Shown here one piece after another: positions 16,847 through 26,978 of a DNA stretch of 64,000 bases; the stretch's first letter is position 1; the number at the start of each line of letters is the position of its first letter. The notes beneath the pieces are model-generated. The model saw only the letters and a list, made by a program, of their open reading frames with translations. It was not told the origin of the DNA and did no database searches. The position numbers and the translations under genes were made by a program. The DNA comes from Burkholderia diffusa (GTDB lineage: Bacteria > Pseudomonadota > Gammaproteobacteria > Burkholderiales > Burkholderiaceae). The DNA is taken from contig NZ_CABVPN010000013.1 of NCBI RefSeq assembly GCF_902499115.1, positions 62,001 through 126,000 on the forward strand. The letters are read 5' to 3'.

Positions 16847-19087
16847 TTAGAATTCATCCGGCATGCTGGCGTTCCTTGGCATCTCCTCCAGCCCCAGCAG
16901 CACGCGTAGCAACTTCAGTCGCGGAGCGTCACCAGCAAACTTTGGCTCGATACGCTCCTGCAATTCCCTAAAATGGCGCGCGTCGAGGCGCAATCGCCCC
17001 GTATGCAAAGCAAGAGCAAATTCCCCAGCCGCTTCTCCCTGTCTTCTCCCGTATTGCTCGAAGACATTTGAGAGGAAATCCAACATGAACTGGCTTGAGT
17101 TTCGCTCCCGAGAATAATCCAACTCGCCGACACGAGCACACCGAAGCAATGCCGCCTGGATGGCACCGTCGTTGTATCGAGTGAAGTTCTCTGGATGCAA
17201 AATTACCTGCTGAAATGCATCGGTGGAAAGACGGTTCGCTTCGTCATCGAACTTGCCTTCTCTGGCGTTCTGGAGCAGCGCCCCGACCGTCGCGAGGACG
17301 CCAGCACTCGTCTCGTCGTCCTCCTTATAGAACGGTGTCCAGTACGCAAAATCCGCTCGAAGCTTCAGGCGTTCGGTAAGTTCGTCGTCGGATGCGATGA
17401 ACGCGCATCCCGCCAGACCACATTCCGAACCGCGAAGGTTACCTATCCTGTCTTGGAAAGAAGCTCCAAACTCCTGCTGTACATTCTTGAAGATGTCCGC
17501 TTCGTTCAGAAAAGACTCCGATATCCCTGGGCCAATCGCGATACCCATGAAGCGCTCAACATTGATAGTGGCTTGGGTCGCAGAGTGCTTGAGATTGGGA
17601 GTAAGTGCATTCACTTGCGTAGCCGTCTCGGCAATCTGAGCGCCGATGAGATAGGTCCTCGCACCGCGATGGATATCCCGCAAATCGCGACTGATTGAGA
17701 GAAGCTTTGTACCGCGCCCAACCACAGCAGCGACGATGAGCATTGCCCCTATGGGGTCCGGCATCGATGTCTGCGCCTCGATTTCGACGTCCGACACTAC
17801 ACGCAGTGGCTCTGCCCGATTCATGACCTCCTGCAAACGCTTCGCACAACGCTTTGCGATTTCGTGCGAAGCAGCATCGCTCTGGTAGACGATGGTTTTG
17901 ACCGATGCCGGCGTCTTCTGGCACAGGACGTTATCAGTAAACTTCGCAAATTCGCCGTTTTCCAGTAGGGCACACCCGTCGAGATAGACGGGCCGCACCT
18001 TGGCTGTAGGGACACTTCCGCGTGACTGGACCGCGAGCCGGCCGGTCTTCGCGAATGCTTCGCAAAATCGCGCGACCGCCTCAACACGGTGTTTAGCCTT
18101 TTTCAAAAGCACCGACTTTGGGAGGAGGTCCTCCGGCGCAAACCTTTCACCAACAATTGATAGGTCCTTGAGCTGCCCGTAGCGCTGTTGCTGGTCATCC
18201 TCTATGCCATCTGGCGTTTCCAGCGCGTAAAGGGCATCTCCATGATGCCTTGCGCAATCCAGCGTTAGGAGCGTGACAACTTCGTCAGGATGACAACGCG
18301 TCCTCTTTTTCCACTCCTGCTCAAGATTCATCGACGACGAAGCTGAAATCATTGTGAACGACGTCCCGTACAAGGGGGCATCAACCTCATCCAGCCCATC
18401 GTGCGAATGGAAGCTTACGACGCGCGGGCGCGGAAGGTCGTAAAGCGCACAATAGATTTCTCGAAGCGCGTAGGCAACGGACGCGATTGCCATCGTATCC
18501 ACGAATATGACGTCCAGCTTTGCGCCAACTGCCAACGCTCGCTTGTTCAACTTCTCCAGCAGTGCGAACGCGAGGAACTGTGCGCTCTCGACTTCCGTCA
18601 GGGCCTCCTCGGCTCGTAGGAAGTGAGTCGACCGCTTTTGCGATGGCTTCACGAATGTGAAACCAGGCGGTGCCACCACGAACACGCGCCGCGCATCGAA
18701 GAGCTTCTCTAGCCCTGCCTTGCGAATCGCTTTTGACTGGCTTTGTAGGATGTCATCAAGCTTGTCGACTGGGTTCCGAAGCTGACGGTGTAGGCGGACA
18801 GCTCCATCGCGTTTAAAGGAGCAAACGCATATGCAGACTTTGGTCGATGCACGGTTCGCCGCTTGCGTGAGGAGCCGGTCCCCAAAAGCAGAGACGATTA
18901 GGCCCGCATCAGTTGCTTCGCAGATGATTGCGACCACGTCGGGCGGATTTACACTTTGAAGGCCAGTCTCGATGGCGTCAGCAAGGTTTGCCTCATTGAG
19001 TTTGCCCGGCGGTTTAAAGAGGAAGTGAAAATTCCTTGTCGGGACGCCATCCGCAAATGTCCAATCGAATGCGAAATATCCCTTCAT
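16847..19087 (-). CDS. Unrecognised 746-aa protein, third gene of the giant TPR/PIN-GHKL unit
   Basis: I do not recognise this protein with confidence. It has alternating alpha/beta sequence with segments that faintly resemble phosphoribosyltransferase cores, for example DVIFVDTMAIASVAYALREIYCAL (about residues 200-223) and KLLSISRDLRDIHRGARTYLIGAQ further on, and a helical C-terminus. No membrane segments or signal are seen. Its ATG at 19087 overlaps the stop of the GHKL gene (ATGA), so it is co-translated with it and is probably a functional partner. A phosphoribosyltransferase-like or Rossmann-like enzyme or sensor is only a guess. Confidence 0.6.
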   Translation of the reverse strand: MKGYFAFDWTFADGVPTRNFHFLFKPPGKLNEANLADAIETGLQSVNPPDVVAIICEATDAGLIVSAFGDRLLTQAANRASTKVCICVCSFKRDGAVRLHRQLRNPVDKLDDILQSQSKAIRKAGLEKLFDARRVFVVAPPGFTFVKPSQKRSTHFLRAEEALTEVESAQFLAFALLEKLNKRALAVGAKLDVIFVDTMAIASVAYALREIYCALYDLPRPRVVSFHSHDGLDEVDAPLYGTSFTMISASSSMNLEQEWKKRTRCHPDEVVTLLTLDCARHHGDALYALETPDGIEDDQQQRYGQLKDLSIVGERFAPEDLLPKSVLLKKAKHRVEAVARFCEAFAKTGRLAVQSRGSVPTAKVRPVYLDGCALLENGEFAKFTDNVLCQKTPASVKTIVYQSDAASHEIAKRCAKRLQEVMNRAEPLRVVSDVEIEAQTSMPDPIGAMLIVAAVVGRGTKLLSISRDLRDIHRGARTYLIGAQIAETATQVNALTPNLKHSATQATINVERFMGIAIGPGISESFLNEADIFKNVQQEFGASFQDRIGNLRGSECGLAGCAFIASDDELTERLKLRADFAYWTPFYKEDDETSAGVLATVGALLQNAREGKFDDEANRLSTDAFQQVILHPENFTRYNDGAIQAALLRCARVGELDYSRERNSSQFMLDFLSNVFEQYGRRQGEAAGEFALALHTGRLRLDARHFRELQERIEPKFAGDAPRLKLLRVLLGLEEMPRNASMPDEF

Positions 19088-20268
19088 AGCAGCACCTTCG
19101 AGAGCGGCACCACAATCGAATAGCAAGCGCCAGCCGTCATCGGTAATACTGGCTGCTCTTTGAGCCAGTGCGTTGGTGCAAACAAGGCTTCTGCCTTCGG
19201 GGCGGAGAAGTCTTGTACGAGGCAGACGCGACCGGTCCGCAATCGAAGGTAGGCGTTCAGCCGTTGCAGCGTCTGAAGCACGTACGAAAGCCCTCCACCG
19301 CTACCTGCTGTTGTCTTGGTCGTCGCATGAAGCTCAAAGCACTTCTTGACGAGGGCCACCTCGTCAGCAATCGACAATTGCTCTATCTTGTCGCCCGGGT
19401 CACCGTGGCGCGAAAGCCAACGACGCGCGAGTCCAGGACCAGTGTCAAGTACTGTAAGCTCGAGCAGAGCAGATTGCCGGTTCTGCCAGCGCTCATCAGA
19501 GCCCTTCGATGTGCGCCGGTTGGCGATATTGTGCAACAGGTAAAACGAAAGTCTGGGGTCACCCTCGCCTAGATGAGCGGCAGCAGTTTCCGCGTCGTAG
19601 GTGATGAACTTCGCCATAACTGCGCGAAGATTCTTCGGGTACGGTCGACCTTGCTCATCAGTTGTAGCGTGCTCGTCCGTATTTTTGAAGAGTTCGTAGA
19701 TAAGCGTTCCGAGCCAGATTCGTCTTGTCTCGGTCATCTGCTGTTCCGCTGATGGAGCACACGCCGCAATTATTCGAGAAGTGAGCGTGACGAACTCGTC
19801 TCGGGACCGTATGGCGCCAACCTCAGCCCGCGAGTACAAGGGAATCAGGAACTCATTCTTCGCACGTGAAAAGCAACCGAGAAATACCCCTCTCCCATGC
19901 ATTGTTTCTCTAAAGCTGCTCGACTGCATGGCTTCAATCCGTGCGACCGCGTTAGCAAGCGCGGCCCGCGTCGACATCACTTCTCCCGCTGCAGTCTCAA
20001 TAGCATCTGCGAAGTACGCTGCCGCTATGCCATGCGGTTCTTTAGACAATGCTTCCGCAGCTTCTCCGATATGTTTGCTGTACAAGCGGAGAGTGGGTTG
20101 TGAGACGTTGCGCGACCATGCTGCGGTCAGCTGTATTAGCGAGCCGGGAACTCCGGCGCCACCACCGAATTTCAGCGTCGTGGGTAAACGCAGTGTCTCC
20201 TCGACTTGAAACTCAGAATAGGCTGCCTCTATCTCTTTGAGGCTGACGGCTTGAGAAAAGGAAATCAT
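19084..20268 (-). CDS. GHKL-type ATPase (HSP90/histidine-kinase/MORC fold)
   Basis: A 394-residue protein whose second half is a GHKL ATP-binding domain: N-box LIYELFKNTDEHA (about 190), G1 box LTVLDTGPGLARRW (about 279) and G2 box TKTTAGSGGGLSYVLQTL (about 322). There is no phospho-acceptor histidine domain, transmembrane sensor or receiver, so it is not an ordinary two-component kinase; it fits the GHKL ATPases found in conflict and chromatin-like systems. The ATG at 20268 (MISFSQ) starts the coherent sequence; the longer frame upstream overlaps the giant gene and reads as noise. It follows the 2068-residue protein by 131 bases and overlaps the next gene by 4. Confidence 0.8.
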   Translation of the reverse strand: MISFSQAVSLKEIEAAYSEFQVEETLRLPTTLKFGGGAGVPGSLIQLTAAWSRNVSQPTLRLYSKHIGEAAEALSKEPHGIAAAYFADAIETAAGEVMSTRAALANAVARIEAMQSSSFRETMHGRGVFLGCFSRAKNEFLIPLYSRAEVGAIRSRDEFVTLTSRIIAACAPSAEQQMTETRRIWLGTLIYELFKNTDEHATTDEQGRPYPKNLRAVMAKFITYDAETAAAHLGEGDPRLSFYLLHNIANRRTSKGSDERWQNRQSALLELTVLDTGPGLARRWLSRHGDPGDKIEQLSIADEVALVKKCFELHATTKTTAGSGGGLSYVLQTLQRLNAYLRLRTGRVCLVQDFSAPKAEALFAPTHWLKEQPVLPMTAGACYSIVVPLSKVLL

Positions 20269-20399
20269 GAACTCTCGATTCGCAAATTCGCTTTCTGCTA
20301 ACCAGGGACACGTGGCGTGCCTCGACGGTATGCCACGCATGCGATGTGACTGGCGAGTCCTTCCAGTCCTTGCCATGCACGGACCGGAAAGGGCGCAAG

Positions 20400-23300
20400 T
20401 CAGCCCGCGCTCAAAGCATAGAGTTCGGCCCAAGAAGCGGGCCCAGAATACCAGCGCCTGAGATTCGAGCAAGCTCGGAGCACTTCCGCAGCGGTGCGAG
20501 ATAGCTCTCCCGCAGGCAAGAGAAGCGAAAGGGTCTTCGTAGCATCCTCTATCACTGTAGCGCGCTTCTCAGTCTCTCGGAACGCCCCCGCTGCTATAAA
20601 TAGGGTGTGCAGAATCGGCATCAACCTCATGTCGTTGGTCGTAGTGCCCGCGACGCGAAACAGGAAGTCGCGTACCACCTCCGCCAATTTTACATCCGCC
20701 TCTATAAGCGCCAGCAGAGCGACATCGGCGACACAGCGAAGCTTGTTGTCCCAATCGACATCGTCCGCCGCCAACGTAAGCTCCCTAAGCCCATTCATTC
20801 CCGCTTCGTATATTCCAGACTCAACATGTATGACTTGTGAGGTTGCAACGAGTGCGCTCCATACTGGCGAGAACGGAGACTCAGCCAATCGCTCCCGGGC
20901 GTTCGATGTCTCTGCTGGGGTCAGCTTCGCCTCCTGACGATTGCGCATGTTCCCGCAAGGGCCAGCGGTGTGAAACGATGCGAAGTTCTGACTTAGACGC
21001 CTATTCACGAGCTCTTTTATTCGATTCTCCAGCTTATCGCTCAACACACCATCTGCAGCATTTCCGCCCACGGTAACGAGCAATTTGAATACGTTGTCCC
21101 ATATGGCCTCTGCGGTGTTCAACGACGCCGCGTAGTAGGGGTCTACGTGGAGGTCCATAACCTCTGCGGCAACTCGCGTGGGCTGCAAATGTTCCGCGAC
21201 CCATGACTCCAACGCCGGCATGATGAAATTTTGATTGCCATAGCCCTGCAAAATCACGCCGGCCTGCATCCGGGCGGCCATGCGCTTCCAATGGGGCTGT
21301 ACTAGAGCTGCATCATCCAGTGTCTGTATCTCGGAAAGTGCCAACCTATTGAACAAAGCCGCTGCGGCGAATAAGTGAGCGCCGGCCATGTGTTCTTTAC
21401 AGAGGCGTTCGATGCAATCCCGCGCCAACTGTACGAACCGAGGGTCGCTTGCACGGACAATCCCAATTTCCGCTAATCCAAGCAGTGTGTATGGGTCTCC
21501 AAGTTCCTTCAAGCTCTGAACGGCGAACCAGAGCTCGTCGTTCTCAACATGCTGAACTAGCCGCGACGGAGCCAAAATGATGTCGAAGAACCCCAAGCAT
21601 GCGATACGCAAACCTTCAATGAGGTCACGCTCAATTAGCCGAGTTCGGTACGGAAGCAGGGTTTCGGCCGCATACTCCGGGAAGCCGAGACTCCTTTCTA
21701 CGGGACCTAGAAGCGCAGCGTAGTACCTGGTGCTATCAGGCACGAGAGTGTTCAGCTCCGGGGGCCGCTCTCGCTCACCCCGTATCCTCAGCCATCTGGC
21801 TTTCACGCCGTTAATGCGCTCCTCGAGCAGTAGGTCGAAGTCCCTCTCCGCTAAGATATCGTTGCTTACGGAGGCAATGATGCGCTCGCCATCAGTAAAT
21901 GTTGGACCAAGCTCGCTTACCGCTTGGCGTACTGCGGCCAGACGGGCAGCGTCATCCTTCATCAACCCAGCGAGCTCTGGGAACGGAAGTCCCATCCAAG
22001 TACCATCTTCGAGGAGCTCAGCCAGAATCGTTTCGCTTTCCAAACGCATGCGACAACCGTCGAATTCATTCAGGCCGTCCTCAGCCGTACGCCTTGCTGC
22101 TTGATATAGAGCACTGACCGTGAATGAATGCGTACCGAACTGCACCGCATGTTCGACGGTCTCGCTGACGAGGTCGCTCATCGAGGGTTCGTTCTGCAAG
22201 TAGTCGCGAATTCGGCTGGGAAGCAGCGCAACGAAGATGTGAAGTTGCTGCTTCGAGTCTGCGTCCAGTTCATCCTTCAGTGCCTTGAATGCATCCAACT
22301 GCACTTGGATAAGGGCGGTAATCCTTCCCAGAAGGTCACGATTTGCGTACACCGCAGGCTGCAGCAGCTCATCGTCCAGCAGTTCCTGGAACTTCATCCG
22401 GCGGTCACGTTGCCAAAACGTCGCCTTGAGTAACAAACCGGATATGGTTACAGCGGCCATCTCGAGGGCAGCGGCCCGAGGATTGTTTTGACCGTTACCG
22501 ACGGCTGTCCAGAGGGGCCTACCAAGCGCGTCCAATGCCCACCTCGTGAGCGCAATGGCTCTGTCCGGAGCGACATCAGCTGTTTCCCACGAGCGAGCGA
22601 TTGTGTCGACAAGAGCCGTGGAAATTGACTGAAGGAACTGACGGTCCTGAACGCTCCCAGTGTCAAGCGCACAGGCATGCGTTAGAGATTGACGAAGGGT
22701 CCGTACTTCATAACTCTCTCGAAGGAGACTGGAGCTGTCCACTCCACAGGCGTCAAGCATGCCAGCAAGCTCTCCGCCATCGACGTTGATATACGTCGCG
22801 CCTCTCAAGCGCAGGCGATGCCTCGCATGCGCGCCTTCCGCCGGGCTTAAAAAACCCTCCGAAATCATGGAGTCAATGACGTCAAGCGTCGAGTAAGTAT
22901 GAATGAGCTTTCCGAGTTCATCCTCGAAACCGGGTATTCGGGTGAAATACCGGTCATCGATAACAAGATTCTCAACGGGATGTCCTGCCTGCAGAAAAGC
23001 TAGCAGCGTAGGCAGCGTTTCGGCCTCTCCGTCCCGAAGCGCTCTAAGCTTCTCACTTCGTGGACGTTCCGCTATCAAATTGACTTTACCTGCCTCCAGC
23101 GCACGTCTAAGCGCCGAGCGCGCAGAATCAATTATCTCCACGAGACTTTCTCGCTCATCCGCCTCAGCCTCCAACTGCTCGTGGTCGTCTTTCAAACCAG
23201 GAGAACACCTGAGCGTAAGACCAGCCTGCGCTACCGCATCTAAAGTGCCAGACCGATGCAAATAGCGAATGGCTACGTCGTCGACGTAGAACAGAGTGTC

Positions 23301-26300
23301 GTGCGATGCAGTTGGGAGTTGGGTTTTGGGCCCCGAATCCATCAAGGTAATCTTCGAGGCGGCATTCTCCGCAACCGCCTGAGCAATCTTTCCAGTTCGC
23401 AACAGCAAATCGATGTACGTCTGGCAGGAGACCACATAACCCTGATATTCCCTCAAGTTGGCCGGAGCCTCATTGAGCGAACCGGCACGAAATACCGGAA
23501 ACGCAGTAATGACGAAACCTTGGGTGGTTTTCGCGGACTCCAATAGCTGCGCCAATCTCGGCCCGACCTCCTGAATGAGCCAGTCTGGCGGTTGATTACC
23601 ATCCTCGACGGTGCGGAGAGTCAAGCGTCGCAGCGCCGCAAGTATGCTGTGAGCAAGCTGCAACTCCGACGGCTGCCGAAATCGCATGTGGCGGCTCTCG
23701 ACGAGAAGTAACTCCAGGGTGTCAGGCGCGATATGGACACGCTGAAAGAACTCCAACGCCCTATCGAACAGCCCTAGTGTTGTGAGCGTCAGAATACTCG
23801 TGATATCGAAACCAATTGGGTCACAGTTAGCGAGTGTCGATTTCTCCAGTCTGGCGCCGAAGAACGGAAGAACGACACGTTTACGTGCGTCGGTTTGCCT
23901 CTCGTTTGCTGAAGGAATAGCGCAATAGAGCCTGGCAATCGGCATTTTGAGCACCGACGCAATCAACTGTATTGGGGCCGTGCTCTTTTGCAGGTGGTCC
24001 GACAAGCTTTCATTCCTCTTCTGTAAAGAGGGCAAAATCTCCTCGGTCAGTTCCCGAACTGGGATTCGCTTGATAACACCGGATGTGTCTGTCGCCGCTG
24101 CGTGATGCAGCCAAGCTGCACTGAGCTCATCCTCACGGCCCAAGGTCACCGCAGCGTTATAAGCCGCGACGAGTGCTGGTGCACTATCGGATGCCTTTTC
24201 CGCTGCAAGTCGAACAAGTTCAAATGCCTTCTCGGTGGGCACGTGCCCATCGTTGGCTAATTGGGCTAACAAGAGCAGCGTACGTGGAGAATGGTTATTC
24301 TTCCGCGGCCATTCTCGGTCGAATATTGCGGCGAAGTGCTCCCAGTCACCCGATTTGATTGCGATGTTGATATCGAGACCGACGTGACTTTCGGCATTTG
24401 GCTGCGCTACCAAAAGCTCGTCGTTCAGTGCACGCGCTTTTTTCCACTCACCGCACTGCAGGAGACTCCAGGCAAGCTGCGATTTCAACTCTAGGTCATT
24501 TCCGACCACGTCGTGCTCTGCTTCAAGGAACTCAACCATTTCTCTGGGGTCCAGATTCGTTCGGTGAGAAAGACATGCAACGACGATTCTAGCGTTTGGT
24601 AACGCACGCTCCAGTTGGTAAAGCTCCCGGGCCTTTGGCTCCAACGCAACGAAGTCTTGAACCTTCAGCAAGTGCTCAACGAGCAAATGGAGATTCACAA
24701 TCGTTGGAGATTCTGTATAGATGCGCTCCAACCTGGGTCGAATATCCTCGCCCTCCGTCGCCGCGATTTCGGCCTCTAACTGAGCAGCATGGTCGGCAGA
24801 AAACACGCTTCGATTGGACTCTAGTTCCTCGCGCGCACGAATCGCTTGACCATCGGATGCCAGCAACGCTTTTATTCTGACACTCGTCAGAGCACGAGGT
24901 TGTATCACACCGCTCAAGCCGCTGCGATGGCGTTCAAGGAAATCCAATAGCTTTGGGGCATCTTCTGGTCGACCTAAGATATCGAGCGCCAGAAAGAATC
25001 GAGCGACCCATTCGTCCTCAGAGAGCCCTCCGAGCGTCTCCCTGACATCAAGGTAAGACATGAGAGATTCCTTGTCGGCTTGCCTGTCATATTGCCGTAG
25101 AACAGGGTACAGCTTAACCGCCTGCGACTTATCAACGGCCAGACGCGACAGTTCTTCCTCTGCTTGTAAACGCACCGCATCGTTTTTGCTTCTCAGAGCC
25201 AGCGACATTCTCGTGAAGAACGCAAATTCCGCCCTACGTTCGTTAATGGGGGCAATTTCAATCTCTGCCTTGCGGAGCAGTTCGATGCTGCCAGACCGCC
25301 AAACTTCACTGGCATCGTCTTCGTGCTGCGGCACGCTGCCAAGCATGAGACTGCCTTCGAGAGCCTGCTGACGGAGTTCAGCTGGCACGGTCATCGCTGC
25401 ACGGTACATGCCCTCGATAAACAGCAAATCCGCGTACTGTCCGGCAAGAGGACGCGCCTTTTCGAGTACTTCAATTGCGGATTCCCATCTCCCAAGCTCA
25501 CTGTAAGCGGTCGCGAGACTGCACCACCCAACAGGAGTTATGTCATGCAAAGCCGCCGCCGGCTCGAGGCTTTCATACCACGACACCGCGGACTCAAACC
25601 CCCGGCTCTTGGACAACACGAAAATCATTGCTGCGCGCGCGTCGGGTGACGAGATATCCCTCAAAGTTTGTATTGCAGCGCCTCCTTGGCCATCGTGCGC
25701 CTGCAATATTGCGGAGACGACGGAAACGTCGCTCTTGCAGTGCGCCTTGTCGACAAGTTCGAAGTAGGTATTTGCCTCGCCGCGCATTTCGTCTCGGCCG
25801 GACAAAATCTTCGCAGCCCAGAGGTAAACTTGTTGTTTGGCACCGTGAGATGCACCCACCAAGTCCCCAACGCGCACCCGTTCGGCCAGTGCACGAATTC
25901 TTTGATGCGCCGCCGGGTCATATATTCGCGCTTGAATGATTCTGTCTAATTCCTGCTCGACCGCACCAGTCGCGAGTGGCTCAACGGCCTGTCCTAGGTT
26001 ACCCGCGACGTCCTGAGACAACGCATTCAAGTGCTCGTGAACGCCTGCAAATCCCTGACTCAGCCCCTGCTGTACGTCCTCGACCTTCGCGCTGACGGTC
26101 TCGACCACGAGCTTGCTCTGGTCTTCAAACCGCGCCCGATATCCTGCAACTAGCCCATCGACTACGATATTTATCGCACCGTCGGCCAATTCTCGCCGCT
26201 CCCCGGTCCGTACTGAATATGACTCGGCGAGACCTTCACGTAGCGACGTATCCTCCAGTCTTTGAAGACACTTCCCTTTCGCTACGCCGAAGAACGCCGC

Positions 26301-26606
26301 ACGTACGTCACTTCCCGATAACCATTCCCTTATGGCTGGCGTTTTAAGGAACGGAGGGACGGAAAACGTTCGCTCCACAATCGCTACGCGCTTGTTCAAC
26401 TCCGAGTCGTCAGTGGCTCCACCGAGCAACCGCCCGTACGTCTCAGAAAACGACTTCTGCATCTCCGGGGTGAGGTCCGCTCCGCTCTCGTAGGCATCTC
26501 GTTCTGCCTTTAACACGGTGTAGCGCGCTAGGACTTTAGGCTTGACGGCTTCCCACACCTTCCCGATTACCATCAACACTTTTGTGAAAAGGACTGAATG
26601 TGGCAT
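20400..26606 (-). CDS. Giant 2068-aa TPR-repeat protein with internal PIN-like nuclease domain
   Basis: A very large soluble protein. Residues about 1-230 are helical with amphipathic heptads; about 230-1090 read as tetratricopeptide-like helical repeats (for example GWCSLATAYSELGRWESAIEVLEKARPL). Around 1100-1285 is a PIN-like domain: YVDDVAIRYL, LVIDDRYFTR, STLDVIDSM...HRLRLRGATYINVDGGEL, with spaced acidic residues as in the PIN domain described for TPR-GreAB-C-PIN systems. The remaining ~780 residues are helical and unassigned. PIN domains are metal-dependent RNases, so this looks like a sensor-scaffold with an RNA-cleaving effector. It heads a three-gene leftward unit with the GHKL ATPase and the 746-residue protein. 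Confidence 0.75.
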   Translation of the reverse strand: MPHSVLFTKVLMVIGKVWEAVKPKVLARYTVLKAERDAYESGADLTPEMQKSFSETYGRLLGGATDDSELNKRVAIVERTFSVPPFLKTPAIREWLSGSDVRAAFFGVAKGKCLQRLEDTSLREGLAESYSVRTGERRELADGAINIVVDGLVAGYRARFEDQSKLVVETVSAKVEDVQQGLSQGFAGVHEHLNALSQDVAGNLGQAVEPLATGAVEQELDRIIQARIYDPAAHQRIRALAERVRVGDLVGASHGAKQQVYLWAAKILSGRDEMRGEANTYFELVDKAHCKSDVSVVSAILQAHDGQGGAAIQTLRDISSPDARAAMIFVLSKSRGFESAVSWYESLEPAAALHDITPVGWCSLATAYSELGRWESAIEVLEKARPLAGQYADLLFIEGMYRAAMTVPAELRQQALEGSLMLGSVPQHEDDASEVWRSGSIELLRKAEIEIAPINERRAEFAFFTRMSLALRSKNDAVRLQAEEELSRLAVDKSQAVKLYPVLRQYDRQADKESLMSYLDVRETLGGLSEDEWVARFFLALDILGRPEDAPKLLDFLERHRSGLSGVIQPRALTSVRIKALLASDGQAIRAREELESNRSVFSADHAAQLEAEIAATEGEDIRPRLERIYTESPTIVNLHLLVEHLLKVQDFVALEPKARELYQLERALPNARIVVACLSHRTNLDPREMVEFLEAEHDVVGNDLELKSQLAWSLLQCGEWKKARALNDELLVAQPNAESHVGLDINIAIKSGDWEHFAAIFDREWPRKNNHSPRTLLLLAQLANDGHVPTEKAFELVRLAAEKASDSAPALVAAYNAAVTLGREDELSAAWLHHAAATDTSGVIKRIPVRELTEEILPSLQKRNESLSDHLQKSTAPIQLIASVLKMPIARLYCAIPSANERQTDARKRVVLPFFGARLEKSTLANCDPIGFDITSILTLTTLGLFDRALEFFQRVHIAPDTLELLLVESRHMRFRQPSELQLAHSILAALRRLTLRTVEDGNQPPDWLIQEVGPRLAQLLESAKTTQGFVITAFPVFRAGSLNEAPANLREYQGYVVSCQTYIDLLLRTGKIAQAVAENAASKITLMDSGPKTQLPTASHDTLFYVDDVAIRYLHRSGTLDAVAQAGLTLRCSPGLKDDHEQLEAEADERESLVEIIDSARSALRRALEAGKVNLIAERPRSEKLRALRDGEAETLPTLLAFLQAGHPVENLVIDDRYFTRIPGFEDELGKLIHTYSTLDVIDSMISEGFLSPAEGAHARHRLRLRGATYINVDGGELAGMLDACGVDSSSLLRESYEVRTLRQSLTHACALDTGSVQDRQFLQSISTALVDTIARSWETADVAPDRAIALTRWALDALGRPLWTAVGNGQNNPRAAALEMAAVTISGLLLKATFWQRDRRMKFQELLDDELLQPAVYANRDLLGRITALIQVQLDAFKALKDELDADSKQQLHIFVALLPSRIRDYLQNEPSMSDLVSETVEHAVQFGTHSFTVSALYQAARRTAEDGLNEFDGCRMRLESETILAELLEDGTWMGLPFPELAGLMKDDAARLAAVRQAVSELGPTFTDGERIIASVSNDILAERDFDLLLEERINGVKARWLRIRGERERPPELNTLVPDSTRYYAALLGPVERSLGFPEYAAETLLPYRTRLIERDLIEGLRIACLGFFDIILAPSRLVQHVENDELWFAVQSLKELGDPYTLLGLAEIGIVRASDPRFVQLARDCIERLCKEHMAGAHLFAAAALFNRLALSEIQTLDDAALVQPHWKRMAARMQAGVILQGYGNQNFIMPALESWVAEHLQPTRVAAEVMDLHVDPYYAASLNTAEAIWDNVFKLLVTVGGNAADGVLSDKLENRIKELVNRRLSQNFASFHTAGPCGNMRNRQEAKLTPAETSNARERLAESPFSPVWSALVATSQVIHVESGIYEAGMNGLRELTLAADDVDWDNKLRCVADVALLALIEADVKLAEVVRDFLFRVAGTTTNDMRLMPILHTLFIAAGAFRETEKRATVIEDATKTLSLLLPAGELSRTAAEVLRACSNLRRWYSGPASWAELYALSAG

Positions 26607-26978
26607 TTTTGCTTCGATTTTTGGGAGCAGAGGATAAGTCTACGGCAGTTCAATGCAAAGCAAGTCGCCTGAGAACTCGGTCCGCCAACCGGACACGCAA
26701 CTGGTCGAACATGCTGCGAACAGCTGCACGGCAGCCGTAACAACGTACACGCGGGGCGGCAAACCACGACCCGGAACATCGGAGTTGGGCGTAACTCCGA
26801 CAACGCCCGCTTCCGCCGGCTTGCAACGTCGATTTGCCACCGAGTAACGCGGGAGCGTACGAGCGATTGTGGGGGAACATGCTGACAAATTGACGTCTCC
26901 CGTAACACACACAACTGGTGGAAGCTCGGCTCGGTGTCAACTTCCTTTTATTTCCGGTAACGTTCTGAGACTCGAGTC
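26607..26978. other. 372-base gap without a convincing gene
   Basis: Lies between the HEPN-like gene and the start of the giant TPR/PIN gene, both leftward. Short open frames here read as noise. It probably holds the promoter of the giant three-gene unit, which would make that unit independent of the helicase pair, but I see no clear consensus promoter. Confidence 0.5.

Noticed and set aside
19084..20472. Longer start for the GHKL protein at 20472
   Set aside because: The extra 68 codons overlap the giant gene and read as noise; sequence becomes protein-like at MISFSQ.
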